NCBI GenBank assembly: GCA_015179025.1
Contig: WHUX01000004.1
Location: 124,001-188,000 of the forward strand
Direction: 5' to 3'
Length of the DNA: 64,000 bases
From: Terfezia claveryi
Taxonomy: Eukaryota > Ascomycota > Pezizomycetes > Pezizales > Pezizaceae
The notes under the pieces were generated by a model. The model was not told the DNA's origin. It worked only from the letters and a program-made list of their open reading frames with translations, and did no database searches. Both the position numbers and the translations under genes were made by a program. Positions 42,851 through 54,477 of this stretch are shown here, piece by piece. Each line of letters begins with the position of its first letter. Within the stretch, counting starts at the first letter, position 1.

Positions 42851-44106
42851 CTCGTGACGAACTAGTCTAGGAGCAGACGCTGAAGCTGAAGCTGACGTAT
42901 TAATATCCGTACGAACCGGGGCCAGATGCTATAGCCAATCTGTAGTGTGGGGTGTTGGTCACGGTCACGACCAGAGGGTGTGGGGCATTGAGACGTCGGT
43001 ATTCGGTATCGTTTACTGCGAGCTGAGGTCAGTGATCTGAGGTCGCACACTTAGCGAAATCAACCAACCTTAAATTTATACAAGAACTCTAGCTTGTGAT
43101 AGCAAATCAACGTCAAGCGTGCATCCCTTTTAATAAGGTCAGAGGTCTGTCGAACTTGTAGGTAACTTTGCCGTTAGGATCTAGGAGTGGGAGCGTGAGA
43201 TAAGAGCTGCAAAAATTGCCGACAGGATAGAGCAAGGCTGCAATTCGTCCGGTTGGTTTGAAAACTAGAATATATATGTTGTCGTAAGCTGTTGAGCGTC
43301 GTGGCAATGGTGCTGTGGACAGTGGGACAGGTACCTACGCAACTCAATCGCGTAGTCACGTTCGACGCCGTGTATCCAGCAGCAGCAGATACCAGAGGGA
43401 GGGGTAGTAAAGTAGGACCGACGAAGGTCCAATCTAGGGGCAAAATGCGGCGCGGGCCTACCGGCGTACGTACGGGCGGGCGGTCACGGCAACAGGTTAG
43501 AGAAGATGTCGACGAGACGCGTGATGCTGCAGCCTGTTGCTGCGGGCCACCAGCCTCGACTCGGGCTATGATAGCAATGTTGCGATGTGCTAACTCTAGA
43601 ATTTGAATGCCCAGAAACGCCTGCTGTTCCCCAATCGTTGTGTCCGGCGGGGATGCTTCACGCGAAGTCGTCTAGCGACGCAGAAAGTAGCGGGGCCTGG
43701 GGGTGGATAAATTACGAACGCCGGAATATTCCCGCAAGAAAAATAATGTTGAAGCCGAATAACGGCAGCTGTGATTACTAACGGCGGGACACGCGACTTC
43801 CATCCTCATGGGCGCTATCCCCAAAAACTGCCTCTTGTGGTTAGCCATGCACATGGATGGCAGCGACTGCCTTATTGGGAGCCTTCTAGTTACGAAGTGG
43901 TGTTGAATTGTTTTCACTCTTTCTAAAAATTAAAAACCTGAACGTCTCATATACTAATCAGATGACAAAAGAATTAAAAAAACTAACGCCATTCCCAAAT
44001 GCAAATGTTGGACATCACAAAAAAATGAATGAGGAAACACCAGTCCCAATCTAACATATGAAATAAAATCCCCTATACCCGTACCCAGCTCAACCACGAG
44101 CTAGAG
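42851..44106. other. promoter of the AT-hook gene and 3' flank of the next gene
   Basis: About 1.25 kb. GC-rich around 43440-43560 and AT-rich around 43920-44050. No gene or RNA recognised. Confidence 0.5.
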
Positions 44107-45942
44107 CTACGGGCTCGAGGATATTAGCATGATTGGAGAGGAAATGGCCTGCTTTCTGGCTGCCACCCCACGCTCATCCCTCTCGTCAGCGGGGGGGGTG
44201 AGATATAACCCCGGTTTCTGTGCAGGCAGCAGAGGAGAACTCGGGATTACGATAGGCCCACCTTCTCTCCCCCTCTGCCTTAACCCCACGCACACGTTTC
44301 TATCCTCCACCCGCTCCAGGGCCGCAACTTTCCTCTCCTCATGCCTCCGTGTCTTGTGTTTAAGGTAGCTCAAAGGGGAGTATAGAGGAGGTATCCGCGG
44401 GCTCGGCAGACCCTGGTGCTGTTTTTGCACAACCTTGATCCGCTGATCCCACGTGGCTGTGAGGACCCGCGTGTCTGCTGCGTCGGTGGGGGAGCAAGCG
44501 AGTACGGCAGCGGGGGCGGCTTCTTGGCCGACTGAGTGGGGGTGGGGGGGCCAGAACACTGAGGTGCTAGTCATAGCCTCTACACTCGGTAGAGGCTGCA
44601 TGGGGTCTGCCTCTGCCGGGGGAGGGACTGGGGCGCGAGGAGTCTCGAGGTCCATTGGTGATTCTTCGTCTTCATCATCGATGGAGAGCCTCACTCGCTT
44701 GCTCGCTAGTGTCCCTTCGTCTTCATACGTTGCAGCGCAGGTGGAGCAGTCTCTGGAACAAGTCCCCGTCCAAGTGGACTCCTCTGTGTTCGCCCTAACG
44801 CCCACTCCTGGTGTGCTGGAACCTGGCATCCTCGGATGCCATTCCGTCCCCGCCTGGTAGGCTGCCATAGAACTGGGGCGCCAGTCCTCGACAGTGGTTC
44901 TATTTATACCATCAGTGGTTATTTCCCTGAGCTTTCTCTTCCCCAGAGCACCTGAAGCGGTGGCACCTTCCTTGTCTATAGAAGCAAGGCGTTCATTAAT
45001 GGGGAGTGAAGGGCGGATTTTCCCCCTCGGGGCTCTGCCTGCAGGGTTTTCTGTCGTCGGAGTAGCCACTCCCAGCGACTGGCACAATCCAGGGAATTTT
45101 TGCTTCAGGCAGGGGGTGATTGGTGAAAGTTCAGGGTAACTGGCCCACACCCACCCCTCAGGGACTTTGAATGTCATCCTCCATATATCCTGTGCTTCCT
45201 CCAAACAAGGGACAAACCCCGCTTTGATATACTCTACCACTCCGATCTTCGTCTTCTGGCTTCCCTCTCTTTCTTTCCGCCCTTGCTTCTTCTCCCCAAA
45301 AGACACTCCCAGGACTTCTCCATATCTCTTTATCACTGCTTGTTCTCCCTCTGTGATAAACCCCTTGGGCTGCCCATGTCTCCCACCCCTCTTCGCCTTC
45401 AACTTTTCCACCTCCTCCGATTCCCACTTTACCATCCCTTCACACCACGCCCCCAAATCCCCACAGCCAATATCCTCTCGGATCGCTGCTTTGATAGCCT
45501 CACAACCAATCTTCTCCACCCAAGACTCTAGCCGGTATAAGAACCTCCCCCGCAGCGCAGTCTTTAGCTCGGGGTTGTACATTCTCAACGCGTAGGACTT
45601 GTCTAAGAAGTAATCATAAGCTCTCCGAAGTTCATTGATCGTCCTTGGGTGGAATCGAAGTTCTATGATATTCGCTTGGAAGTCGATGTAACTTATCCGG
45701 GTGTATAGAGAGATAGTTGGAGTGTTCGGTGGATAAATGGTTTTTGGCAGAACGATCGGTGAGGTGCGGTTGGTGAGTAGCCACATTGACGAGGGGAGGG
45801 AGAAGGTATGTCGGAGCAGTTGGTAGTACTGTATGCTGGATAGGGATACCGGGGGGTGGGAGATGGGTAGACCCTGTGATACCATGAGAGAAGGGCGGGA
45901 AGATCCCACCAGGGGAAAGTGCCATTTGTGACAACAGTGCAA
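44107..45942 (-). CDS. hypothetical protein, 611 aa, single exon
   Basis: I do not recognise this protein. The frame starts MHCCHKWHFPLVG. The N-terminal 75 residues look poorly ordered and the true start could be a later ATG. A compact region at about 75-290 looks folded, with ISYIDFQANIIELRFHPRTI, ELRRAYDYFLDKSYALRMY, LKTALRGRFLYRLESWVEKI and KAGFVPCLEEAQDIWRMTF. The remainder is Ser/Pro/Arg-rich and disordered with an acidic patch (SIDDEDEESPMDLE). No signal peptide or membrane span is evident, so nuclear or cytoplasmic location is likely. It is transcribed toward the AT-hook gene in the same orientation. Confidence 0.6.
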   Translation of the reverse strand: MHCCHKWHFPLVGSSRPSLMVSQGLPISHPPVSLSSIQYYQLLRHTFSLPSSMWLLTNRTSPIVLPKTIYPPNTPTISLYTRISYIDFQANIIELRFHPRTINELRRAYDYFLDKSYALRMYNPELKTALRGRFLYRLESWVEKIGCEAIKAAIREDIGCGDLGAWCEGMVKWESEEVEKLKAKRGGRHGQPKGFITEGEQAVIKRYGEVLGVSFGEKKQGRKEREGSQKTKIGVVEYIKAGFVPCLEEAQDIWRMTFKVPEGWVWASYPELSPITPCLKQKFPGLCQSLGVATPTTENPAGRAPRGKIRPSLPINERLASIDKEGATASGALGKRKLREITTDGINRTTVEDWRPSSMAAYQAGTEWHPRMPGSSTPGVGVRANTEESTWTGTCSRDCSTCAATYEDEGTLASKRVRLSIDDEDEESPMDLETPRAPVPPPAEADPMQPLPSVEAMTSTSVFWPPHPHSVGQEAAPAAVLACSPTDAADTRVLTATWDQRIKVVQKQHQGLPSPRIPPLYSPLSYLKHKTRRHEERKVAALERVEDRNVCVGLRQRGREGGPIVIPSSPLLPAQKPGLYLTPPADERDERGVAARKQAISSPIMLISSSP

Positions 45943-47640
45943 GTCATGTTTGTGGTTGACTGCATTTTGCTGGATCTTTCGTCAGGTCAGGGGTTTTCTG
46001 TTGTAGCCTGTATGGTATACTTTGTCCAGAAGGGTATATCTATTTCGAAACAGACTTGATCTAAGACTATGGAAATGTAATTAGGTATCAGTGCAGTATG
46101 TAAAACGAAAAACTCAATGCCGTCCAGCAGTGAAGTGAAACCCTGATACCCAAGCGAAGGTGGTCCTCAACATGTGGAGCTATGTAGGCGGTATCAACAG
46201 TCCTCTCAGTGCCAGAAGTGTCCTAAAGAATTCGAAAAACACACTCGTAAAACCATTCCACCACGAGAAAGTGCCATAGCTTACCTCCAATGATGGTCCT
46301 ATATATACGAAACCCGTGCAACGTCACTCGTTTTCTTTGTTTATATCGTCCACCACTCAATCCAGAATCTCTTTGCGTACGAGCATTTATCCCTGGATAT
46401 GTCGTGTTTCGTTTCAAACACACGGTCCCATTGCATAGGAGATATTTCTTTGTCGTAAATCATATTGGTGGTTTAGCCGAGATATAATAAATAATGTATT
46501 GGCATGAGACCAACCAGACTAATGGCATGTCTTTGTTGCATTGCGGTTAGAGCTGTCAGGTTAGCTTTTTTATCCATATGTTAAATCCAACCTGGCCAAT
46601 GGGGTTATCCCGTATTACATAGCTAGATTATCGCATGAAAACAAAAGTACTGGAAAGGGTTTGGCTCTTGGAGAAAAGCCCTAGTTCGAATTGCAAGCTT
46701 CCCCGCAAAACTATGTATTTTCTTGATCTGGTTGCGTATTTTCTTTGTTGGAGTTTGTGATTTTCTGGTTGCAGGCAGCACCACCTCTAAGAACCAGACT
46801 AAAGTCATCGTAGCGTAACAAATCACTGTAAACTCTCCTATGAATAATCAAACTCTATAAAAAATGTGTGGGGGGTTTACCTGTTCCCGTGTTGCTTTAC
46901 ATCAATGCATATCGTTGCATATATGCAATCTCACCTCCACAAGAGACTACCTAAATAGGAAGTATGCAATAAGCAGAGCAGATAAATTATTACTGTGGGT
47001 CTGTGATGATCAGAAAGTAGTCTCGAAGCATTATCAGGAACGAAGCTTGGAGTATTCTCTTTTTCCCCTCTCGTCCAGCCTTCCATATTCCATAGATTTT
47101 TGTGGAAAGTGATATTAGCATTCATATGTACTTAAGTAAATGAAACCGAACTGCAGGTAGGTAGCGCTCTGATGAGTTGCAGAGTCCAGCTTGTTCAAAT
47201 TCTCGACCTATGTGGGCAGCTGGGGATCCGTTCACATTAAATAATGGAGACAAGTACAGGTGGAACTGAGCTTCAGTAGCTTGGATATAGGGATATAATG
47301 TACCGTTGGTTAAATATTCATGGATTTGAATGTCGCACTGAGAGATTTATACTACATATATACTCCGTACATAAAAAACTGATAGTGTGTGGTAAAAGAT
47401 GTGGTACTGGCTTCAGGAGCCTCCTCCGTAGGAAAAAAGTCGTGAGGAAGAGAATTAAAGTGACAGAACATCATGCTCACATTCAGGGTAAAGTGGTCTC
47501 GTGCTCTTTTTTAATGATGTACTTGTATGCAAGATAACAGGAACCGTATGCAGACGGCTAGGTGTTTTAGTAGCATAATTATTTTCCAATATCAACCAAT
47601 ATATCCGTAGCGTAGACATTTGAGGTACGTATTACGCAGT
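45943..47640. other. intergenic, no gene seen
   Basis: Upstream region of the 611-aa gene, AT-rich. Open frames of 60-90 codons show no family features or splice continuity. Confidence 0.45.
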
Positions 47641-47646
47641 TACCTA

Positions 47647-48251
47647 CCGCATTAATTCGCAACTAAGAAAGTACCACTCGGCAGGACAGTATTAGTGTAT
47701 AAGACAGGGGTACGGATAAAACAGCCTAAGTTTGGCCGAGATATCCGAATCGTGTTTAAGACAGCAAATTTTTCTTATAGGACAGTAGACTAGCGCTGCC
47801 GGTTTCTTTCACCCATCACCATCACTTGTTACAATAATGTCAATTCCGCAGGCACCTCGTGCTGGACCCAGTAATATGTCAATTGCGCAGGCACCTCGTC
47901 CTGGATCCAGTGCGCAAACCACCAGTCAAAAACCTCGCGCGACCTCAAGATTGAAACTGCAGAATTCTAGCAGGCGGACAGCGATTTGATGAGGAGGAAG
48001 CGGATGGAAGTGACAATGAGCAGGTAGATTACATTACTGAAGAAGAGGCCATGCAATATGCTACAATTACGCTTGGAGAGAAGATCGTGTAAAAAGATAT
48101 CAATTTTGCCACTGTCGTCTTTTTTGGAGTTTCTTTTATAAGAAAGTATCTCGTGTTTAAGCTAGTATCGCATATAAGACAGTAAATTTAAGTCCCCTCC
48201 GACCGCCCGTTTGTAGAATAAGACAGCATTCTTAGTTGCGAATTAATACGG
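47647..48251. mobile_element. 605-bp inverted-repeat element (MITE-like DNA transposon)
   Basis: The 23-bp terminal inverted repeats at 47647-47669 and 48229-48251 differ at one base (CCG(C/T)ATTAATTCGC.. continuing ..AACTAAGAA). The element is flanked directly by TACCTA at 47641-47646 and 48252-48257, a perfect 6-bp target duplication. Five subterminal copies of TA(A/G)GACAG lie at 47700, 47757, 47778, 48175 and 48219, all in one orientation, as expected for transposase-binding sites. The interior holds a 50-codon open frame (47837-47989) with a 39-bp internal duplication, and an overlapping acidic frame (about 47985-48092, DEEEADGSDNEQ). There is no complete transposase, so it is non-autonomous or decayed. 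The superfamily is unassigned; a TA-only duplication (Tc1/mariner) is possible if the extra four bases match by chance. Confidence 0.82.
47837..47989 (+). CDS. short ORF inside the inverted-repeat element
   Basis: Fifty codons starting MSIPQAPRAGPSN, directly followed by a near-copy MSIAQAPRPGSSA (39-bp duplication at 47837-47875 and 47876-47914), then a basic stretch and a stop. The next frame over continues with an acidic stretch ending LGEKIV. It may be the decayed N-terminus of a transposon protein with a frameshift. Confidence 0.3.
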   Translation: MSIPQAPRAGPSNMSIAQAPRPGSSAQTTSQKPRATSRLKLQNSSRRTAI

Positions 48252-48257
48252 TACCTA

Positions 48258-48704
48258 CACATTGAAGCATCGCCACATGAAGCCTACGTTCCTCTTTCCT
48301 CTTTCCACCCTATCAGCTAGCAGCTTCACACACCATTATAAACATATAATTTGGTTGCACGATTCCTCCTAGAGGTAGAGGACACATCTCTCTCTCACAT
48401 TTAAGCCATTAAAGTTCCACCCAGTCTATTAATAACATTCAGCTTCTCCCCACACGCCTCCTCAAGCGGCCACTACCTGAACTAGCTAGAACGCACATTG
48501 AATATGACCCTTCAAACTCCAAAAAGTAGACAGTAAAAATCTTGATAAGCCAAGGTGAGGTAGGGAATTATAGTCGCTTCACACATATCTCTCTCACACC
48601 ACAGCAGCACGCACACTCATCAGCGTTCTTAACCTACCCACCCCCCTTATACCCCCTTAATAGTTGGACTATCTCTTAACAAGGGGTTGGCTACCCGCCC
48701 ACCC
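48258..48704. other. intergenic
   Basis: Between the transposon-like element and the AT-rich relic. Contains CTCTCTCTCAC-type pyrimidine patches. Nothing else seen. Confidence 0.5.
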
Positions 48705-49020
48705 CCCCAAGTTTCTTTCGTGTAGTCTCTGAGGATCCTACTAGGGAATATCTAAATTTTTATTCCGGTTGGTTTCCTGCTGATTATCTAGATACACTTA
48801 AGATTGTTACTTTGCCCTATAGACAAGTACTTAAGCTTTATGAGAAATTCCGGCATATAGAAAGATTAAGCTTGAAGCTAACTTTATTTATTTTGACGAG
48901 GATTTGATTGTATTTTCCAATTTTCACCTTGTAAAGTTACCCATTTACCTGAATCAAGATTTTTTTGATAAATTGTCATCTAACTTTGAAATAATTATTG
49001 CAGCCAAGAGTACAATGCTA
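48705..49020 (+). pseudogene. AT-rich protein-coding relic with one frameshift
   Basis: From about 48705 a frame without an ATG reads SEDPTREYLNFYSGWFPADY and on through LDTLKIVTLPYRQVLKLYEK and FRHIERLSLK, stopping at about 48906. An overlapping +1 frame then continues IYFDEDLIVFSNFHLVKLP and NQDFFDKLSSNFEIIIAAK to about 49017. Together they give about 100 residues of well-balanced, protein-like sequence interrupted by a shift near 48890. Base composition is more AT-rich than the neighbouring genes. It is not a recognised family. It abuts the 3' end of the membrane protein gene on the other strand. Confidence 0.4.
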
Positions 49021-49031
49021 CCCCAAACCTC

Positions 49032-50190
49032 CTAATCCCACCCAATCCACCCAAAAACTACCCCCGTGAATGCTGTCGCCGCCACCCAAGTGCCCCCCAC
49101 CACCGCGGCCCCCTCCAAACTCCCTCCTTTCATCAACCCCGCTAGCCTCACGATCGTATCCACCCCCATAGCACCAGCTACCCACGCCGTTCTCTTCACG
49201 ACCACCTTCCCTCTCGGACTAAACCAATCCCAAATCCTCCTTAACATACCTTTCTCCTCCATTTCTTCTTCCTCAATTTCTTCCGGCTCCTTCAATGCCT
49301 TCTCCAATACCAGCTCCGCAACCGCAAATCCAATCGGCACAGCCATCCCCCAACTCAATGGTGTAGGATGATAAACCCTCTCCACACTCTCAACCAATCC
49401 CACTGCACCCCCCGTGAGCCCAATGCTAGGGAAGTATTCCACCACCATCCTGGTTAGGAATGTCTTGAGACTGGTATACATAACCGAAGCATATATTGAG
49501 CTAGCAAGGAGGCCGGTAGTGATATACATCGACTTATCCATCCCCACTGCGCGCTTGCGGTGGTAACGCTTATGGTGATGATGATGGTGTTTCTCATCCT
49601 TGGGGACTTTCGATTGGAGGAGGTACATCGGTAAAGACAAGCTCAGGATAGAAATGGCAATCGTCGACGCGTGGGCATAAGCCGAGAGTGAAGGATGGAA
49701 TGTCGCGAGGAAATGTGTGGTTGGGGCAAGAGAAAGCAAGGTCAAAAGACTGGTATCGACGGCTACATACAATACAATGAACATGCACCTTTGCAAAAGA
49801 TTTGCTTTGATTTAGGTAGCACAAAAACTTACCTTCAAATCCACCAAACCAAGCGCCCAGCGCCTTTAGAATCTTCCACCCAGGAACCACATACCACCAG
49901 TATTCCTCCGGCGCCTCCCTCTGCACCGCACTTATTTCATCTCCGATGTACTGTGCAGCAAGCGCTGTTCCGGCAGAAGATAGGGAGATATTGAGAACGA
50001 TTAGAAGAAGGGGGTTAAGGATATTTTCTGGGATGTAGGGAAACCTCCGCGGCGGGGCTGGGGCTGGGGCTGGAATAGGCTTCTTGACCGTTTTCGGTGG
50101 TTGTGATTGTTCGATTATCTCTTCGTACTCATAGGTCTTTGAGTAGTTAGGCACTTTGCTATCGGCTCTCTCACGCTTCACCGCTGGCAT
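49032..50190 (-). CDS. multi-spanning membrane protein of unknown function, 2 exons, 362 aa
   Basis: Exons are complement(49833-50190) and complement(49032-49762). The 70-bp intron runs GTAAGT..TATGTAG. A nearer AG would break the frame, whereas the chosen acceptor gives GFEAVDTSLLTLL. The start at 50190 (MPAVKRERADSKVPNYSKTY) is preferred over an ATG 23 codons upstream. A charged N-terminal tail of about 50 residues is followed by about seven hydrophobic spans: ILNPLLLIVLNISLSS, SLLTLLSLAPTTHFLATF, TIAISILSLSLPMYLL, YITTGLLASSIYASVMY, WGMAVPIGFAVAELVL, AWVAGAMGVDTIVRLAGL and TWVAATAFTGVVFGWIGW. A cytosolic-looking loop carries HHHHHHKRYHRKR, and an acidic EEIEEEEMEEK loop lies later. I cannot name the family. 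Organelle location is undetermined. Confidence 0.75.
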
Positions 50191-51500
50191 CGTGAAGAAA
50201 TACGCTATTTGTTTTGATTCTGTGACGATAGATGATGGGGATGTTTCTGCTGGTTTCAAGTAATCTAATTGATGGGATGCAACGCCAAGAGCGATGAGGT
50301 AACTGCAAGAATTCTCTAGCCAGAACCGGGCACGAGAACTACAAACTGCTTAAAGCCAGGTTCCTGTTTAGGCACTATGTAAAATAATAATATCCAAGCA
50401 AATTTAAGGAAAATAATATGTGCATGGGATGTAGTCTCGATCAGACCATAGGATGCAACAATCGGAGTGGACGTAGGGGAATAAATCTTAAATTTCCAGC
50501 GTTAGTGATTATGTGATATTTGAGTACTCGCCATATCTAGTGTTCAATTGGCTCGGTAGAGGATTTTGTTAAAAAAAAGGTGAGGGTATGCACTTTAATC
50601 GTACAAGCTGGACAGAGGCTCACACGAAAATCTTTTCATTTGGAACACCTGCATATGTACGGAATACCTACTCCGTACTCTGTACTGTACTTAGAATATG
50701 CAGTTTATTAACTTTATGCTGCATAAATAATTGGAACAGCTTTATCTATGACGGGAGGGCTCATACTGTAAGATCAGAGATATGGCCGATATGAACAAGG
50801 CTATTGTTTCCAATATGAACCACCCTCCGCCAACAATGTTCACATCCGCCCCAAAGCCGTCCACCCCTTCCCTCTCCCATCCACCTTTCCACCCTTTAAA
50901 CTGTCCACCCTTCAAATGCGTGGGGAGGGGTGGGTATCAAAATAATTTGATGGTACCAATTATGGGACCCAAGTCCTTCAGGAAGTTGATGTGGAGGATT
51001 TTAACACGTAAGAGTGGAAGAAGAGAGGTAGTGTTAGCGAGCTAAACCGGGGGCCTCTTCCTGGTTGAGCAGGGAGGGGTGAGCTGGGCAGGGGCGTGTC
51101 AAGTCGAAGTGGCTAGGTAGTTCTGTTCATATAAGTACCCTGGACAAAAGTCTTGGTAAAACAGCAGTTAAAATCGCCAAAAGTGGCCCTTTTGGGAAAG
51201 ATGTTAAAAACTGAGTATGCTATATAATCCAATAAAGAAAATTATAGATTAAGGGGAAATACACAGTCTGTTATTCATATTTTTGTAGCTATGTAAGAGG
51301 TCCACAGTGGTCTTTAGAACTGGAGTCATTTCAGAAACTCCTCCTTTAAACTTCAAAAATTCACCAGGGCAGCTGAAGGGCCGTTGCAAGTCTATAAACT
51401 TGGAGATAGAAACCCCATAATAAGCACGGGTTGAGTGCAATTATGGGCACTTTTGGCCACTTTGGCTGGGCTCCGACTCATCTGTATCTTGAATTGCAGC
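50191..51500. other. intergenic upstream of the membrane protein gene
   Basis: Promoter of the leftward gene, then non-coding sequence. An open frame at 50782-51045 is proline-rich and unsupported. No RNA gene recognised. Confidence 0.4.
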
Positions 51501-51669
51501 CGTTATGCATATGCAGGCGTTCCAAATAGGAAAGGGAAACGCCTTTTGGTGTGAGAGGTATATATGCAGGTGGTTCCCACCTCCTGAGTCCTCTACGGTT
51601 TCGGTTCGCTCCACCTCCATTCCCTTCAACAACCTCACCTGTACGATATCGCTTCGGTGTACCCCGGGT

Positions 51670-52010
51670 ATCCGCGGGGAAATTTTTCTGATGGGTTGGC
51701 AGGACATCGTGGCAGCACCTCCAGCACAGAACTTTGGCCCCCAGCCCAATTTAAACACACTCATGCAGGGCCTGAACGCAGCGATGAAGTCCTTTAATCC
51801 CAAATCTTCCTTTAGTTAGACAAGCAAATCTTATTGTCCAGTTGCTCCAACGAGATCTCCTGAGCGTTCAACGGGTTGCCCGGGATACGCAACGAGATGT
51901 TTGGGATATTCAATGAGATATCTGAAATATTCAACAAAACGTCCAGGGTATTCAATGAGATGCCCGAGATATCCTGAGGGAGTAGGTAGACCTGCTTAGT
52001 TAGCGAGCCT
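51670..52010 (+). pseudogene. broken heptad-repeat coiled-coil gene relic
   Basis: An open stretch (MGWQDIVAAPPAQNF.., from about 51689) ends at a stop near 51819. One frame over, RQANLIVQLLQRDLLSVQR leads into six 21-bp units (51848-51973) whose plus-strand translation is a seven-residue repeat such as QRDVWDI. Three in-frame TGA codons occur in units 4 and 6, each explicable by C-to-T change of CGA (Arg). The original product was probably a long heptad coiled coil. The minus strand is also open across the repeat (51812-52057, with ISLNIPN-type heptads), so the coding strand is not certain. Confidence 0.4.
51848..51973. repeat. 21-bp tandem repeat x6
   Basis: Six contiguous 21-bp units start at 51848, 51869, 51890, 51911, 51932 and 51953, each beginning CAA(C/T)G(A/G) or CAACAA. 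Unit 3 (CAACGAGATGTTTGGGATAT plus T) is closest to the consensus. The period is exactly seven codons. Confidence 0.9.
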
Positions 52011-52059
52011 CTCGTTTGGGAATACTTTTCTAACTTCGATCGTATTATCGTAGGCAAGG

Positions 52060-54477
52060 TTTACTCCCAATAAGGCTGTTCAATTCTAGAGCAAGGGAAC
52101 ACGAGAATCTTGTTTTTCCACCGGGAGTAGCTACCGTTACTAGCCAATCGGAGAGAATTAACCAAATGACAATTAAGTTAGCAATGATAGTAGAATGTAA
52201 CATACTATTAACAGATGGATAGTTGCGGAATGCCAGGCTGCTGCCGCGCACTTCGAGTTACCCGCTTCGCCAGTACATGCCTTGGTCAGACGCAGGCAAA
52301 TAGCGGGAATACTTGGGAGGCCCTCTTGGCTGATCATGCTTCTTTCTGAGCTTTATGGTTGTTGCTACCCTCGTACAAACCAGTCTGGTGTCTCCGGGGA
52401 GTTGCGAGGTCACGAACGCTACAAAAATATTCACCTGGGTACGAGGCTACAAGGCGTTTGTTCGTACTTGATGAAGGACTATTTGATGGGACTGTATGTA
52501 TGGTGCGTTGAGCAAGGTAGAAATTGTGGAGGACAGGAAGTTAGTGGAGTTTCACTAAGGTTTTTTTTTTCTGAAGTTCAGTAGCTGAAAAGAGAGTAAA
52601 CAAAGGGAAAGTGCAGTTAATGCAAGTGAAAATTGCATCCCCAATGTACGTATATGTTCAATCTCTTGAGATTACATCTATTGAATGCATTTCCATTCAT
52701 AACTTGACTGACGGTGACAGGAATATGAACTGCCTTTTTGTTTCACACAAGTTGGGTTTTCAGATTTTTGACTAATCAGACTAGAATTTTGAACAGCGCT
52801 CCAACTACCAAGATCGGGAAAGTGCGATAAGGCTCGGAACGCCCCATCGGCAACGAAAGAGAAGATAAATAGGACAGTCTCGCATGAGAGCATAAATCAA
52901 CCCCAATGCAGAACCCGGAACCTCAAGTGTGGCCGTAAGTAGGGGCAGGGGTATATGCAACTTGACCGCCGAAGAGGCAAACAAAAGCACCCGGCAGAGC
53001 TAGAAACAATCCCGGGCCCCACAATAGGACTAGTAACTAAAGAAGTTACAAAAGCTTGTCTGATCTCGCTACCGAATTTTGGATCTGTCACAACCGTAAT
53101 TTCACCCGTTGTCAAGGGTATATTGCGGTGTGCGGGGAGGGAAGTAGGTGCATAGGTAATGGAAGCTAGGGTCAATTGGGGCCAAAGGGAAGGCGAAATG
53201 TGAACACCTGGGTAGAGTCTAGGTAAAGTGGGCGATCCGTGTCATCAAGGGCGTAGATACGGTGGCGGATCCTAGCATCGTTAGCAGATATCTTCGAATG
53301 AATATACAGCCCTAGGGACCGGAGATGGCGGACATATTTTTCAAGAGTAGAGTAATCTTCTGTACTTCTTTGGCCTTTGATTGGCCAACCCCATAACTCT
53401 CCCCCCCATCTCTGCCTTGTGAAATGGAAATATCCGTCTTCCTTCAATGTCCATCGAGATTGTTTCATTCCAACAGCTCGCCTCCAGCAAGCATTAACGT
53501 TTGCTTAAGCATACAAGTAGAGTTCCGATGGCTACAGGAAATCCTGGCTGTCAAGAGTCTTGGTTACGGACAACTTATATGAAGCCGTTGATCTAGCTGG
53601 CCATCGAACTATCGAGCTGGCAATGCGCAATTAAATGCTGATTGGCGATTGTGAGACATATCAAGGAGCAGGGACTTAACCTTAACTAAGGCCCTGCCTG
53701 ATTGGCCATGAGTGCACTCGCCAGACGTTTACCCACATGCTCGAACATTCCGCGCGGATTCTCAGTCGGCGCCCTGATCAACAGCAACATCTAAGGCGAG
53801 AGCACCACACTGATACGTACGTATGTAGTACATACCGTAGGTAGGCAAGGTGTGCGTGCAGACATCTTCCATACCTCTCGTTCATCGCTCAGTGGATGTA
53901 ATCACGTCCCGTGTTACAACACTCCACACGGCAGCCTAAACGTGAACATGGTGATACTAAGTAAAAGAAGCGTGGTGCATTCATTACAAATCGTTTGACA
54001 AGCAGGGGTGACCGGGGCAAGCTTTTTGCTGCCCTCAAGGTTATATATTCCACTTTTGCACCAGGGGCTATTTCCCAGGGCAAGCCGGTACATGCACTGA
54101 GCTGTCGGCACTTGGGGCCCCCCGGTATTCACCCTCTTATTTACCCTCGCCTCAGACATCAAGCGGTCCGGTCTACTGGTGCCCTTTTAGCTTTACTTTT
54201 CCCACCTCACATCCCCGCTGTATACCATTTTCGCCTTGCGACATCGACCGCCCCGGTCCATGTGATCGACGGAGTTTGCCAGAGAAAAGGAAGAAAAGGG
54301 GAAAAGGGCTGGTTCTGCACCAGAGATACGGCTGCAGGTAATTGTAAGCTGGAGAAAGACTATACGGGGCGGCGATCTAGACTCGGTCAAGCGCCTAGCC
54401 TACTACGACATCTCCGGTCACGCCGCGACTTCTGGAAACACCTCCCAAAGGCGACAACGCCCCAGATTTACAGGTAG
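52060..54477. other. intergenic upstream of the second Zn2Cys6 gene
   Basis: No firm gene. A 98-codon frame on the minus strand is listed separately with low confidence. The last 500 bp before 54478 are the leader/promoter of the transcription factor gene. Confidence 0.4.
53172..53468 (-). CDS. possible small ORF, 98 aa, unknown
   Basis: The frame starts MKQSRWTLKEDGYFHFTRQR and contains STLEKYVRHLRSLGLYIHSK and RHRIYALDDTDRPLYLDSTQ. Composition is well balanced and protein-like, unlike most short frames in the window. An overlapping frame further along the same strand (to 52897) could be a second exon if a splice near the CAG|GTGTTC at about 53206 is used, but I could not make the frames join. 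No family recognised. Confidence 0.25.
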   Translation of the reverse strand: MKQSRWTLKEDGYFHFTRQRWGGELWGWPIKGQRSTEDYSTLEKYVRHLRSLGLYIHSKISANDARIRHRIYALDDTDRPLYLDSTQVFTFRLPFGPN

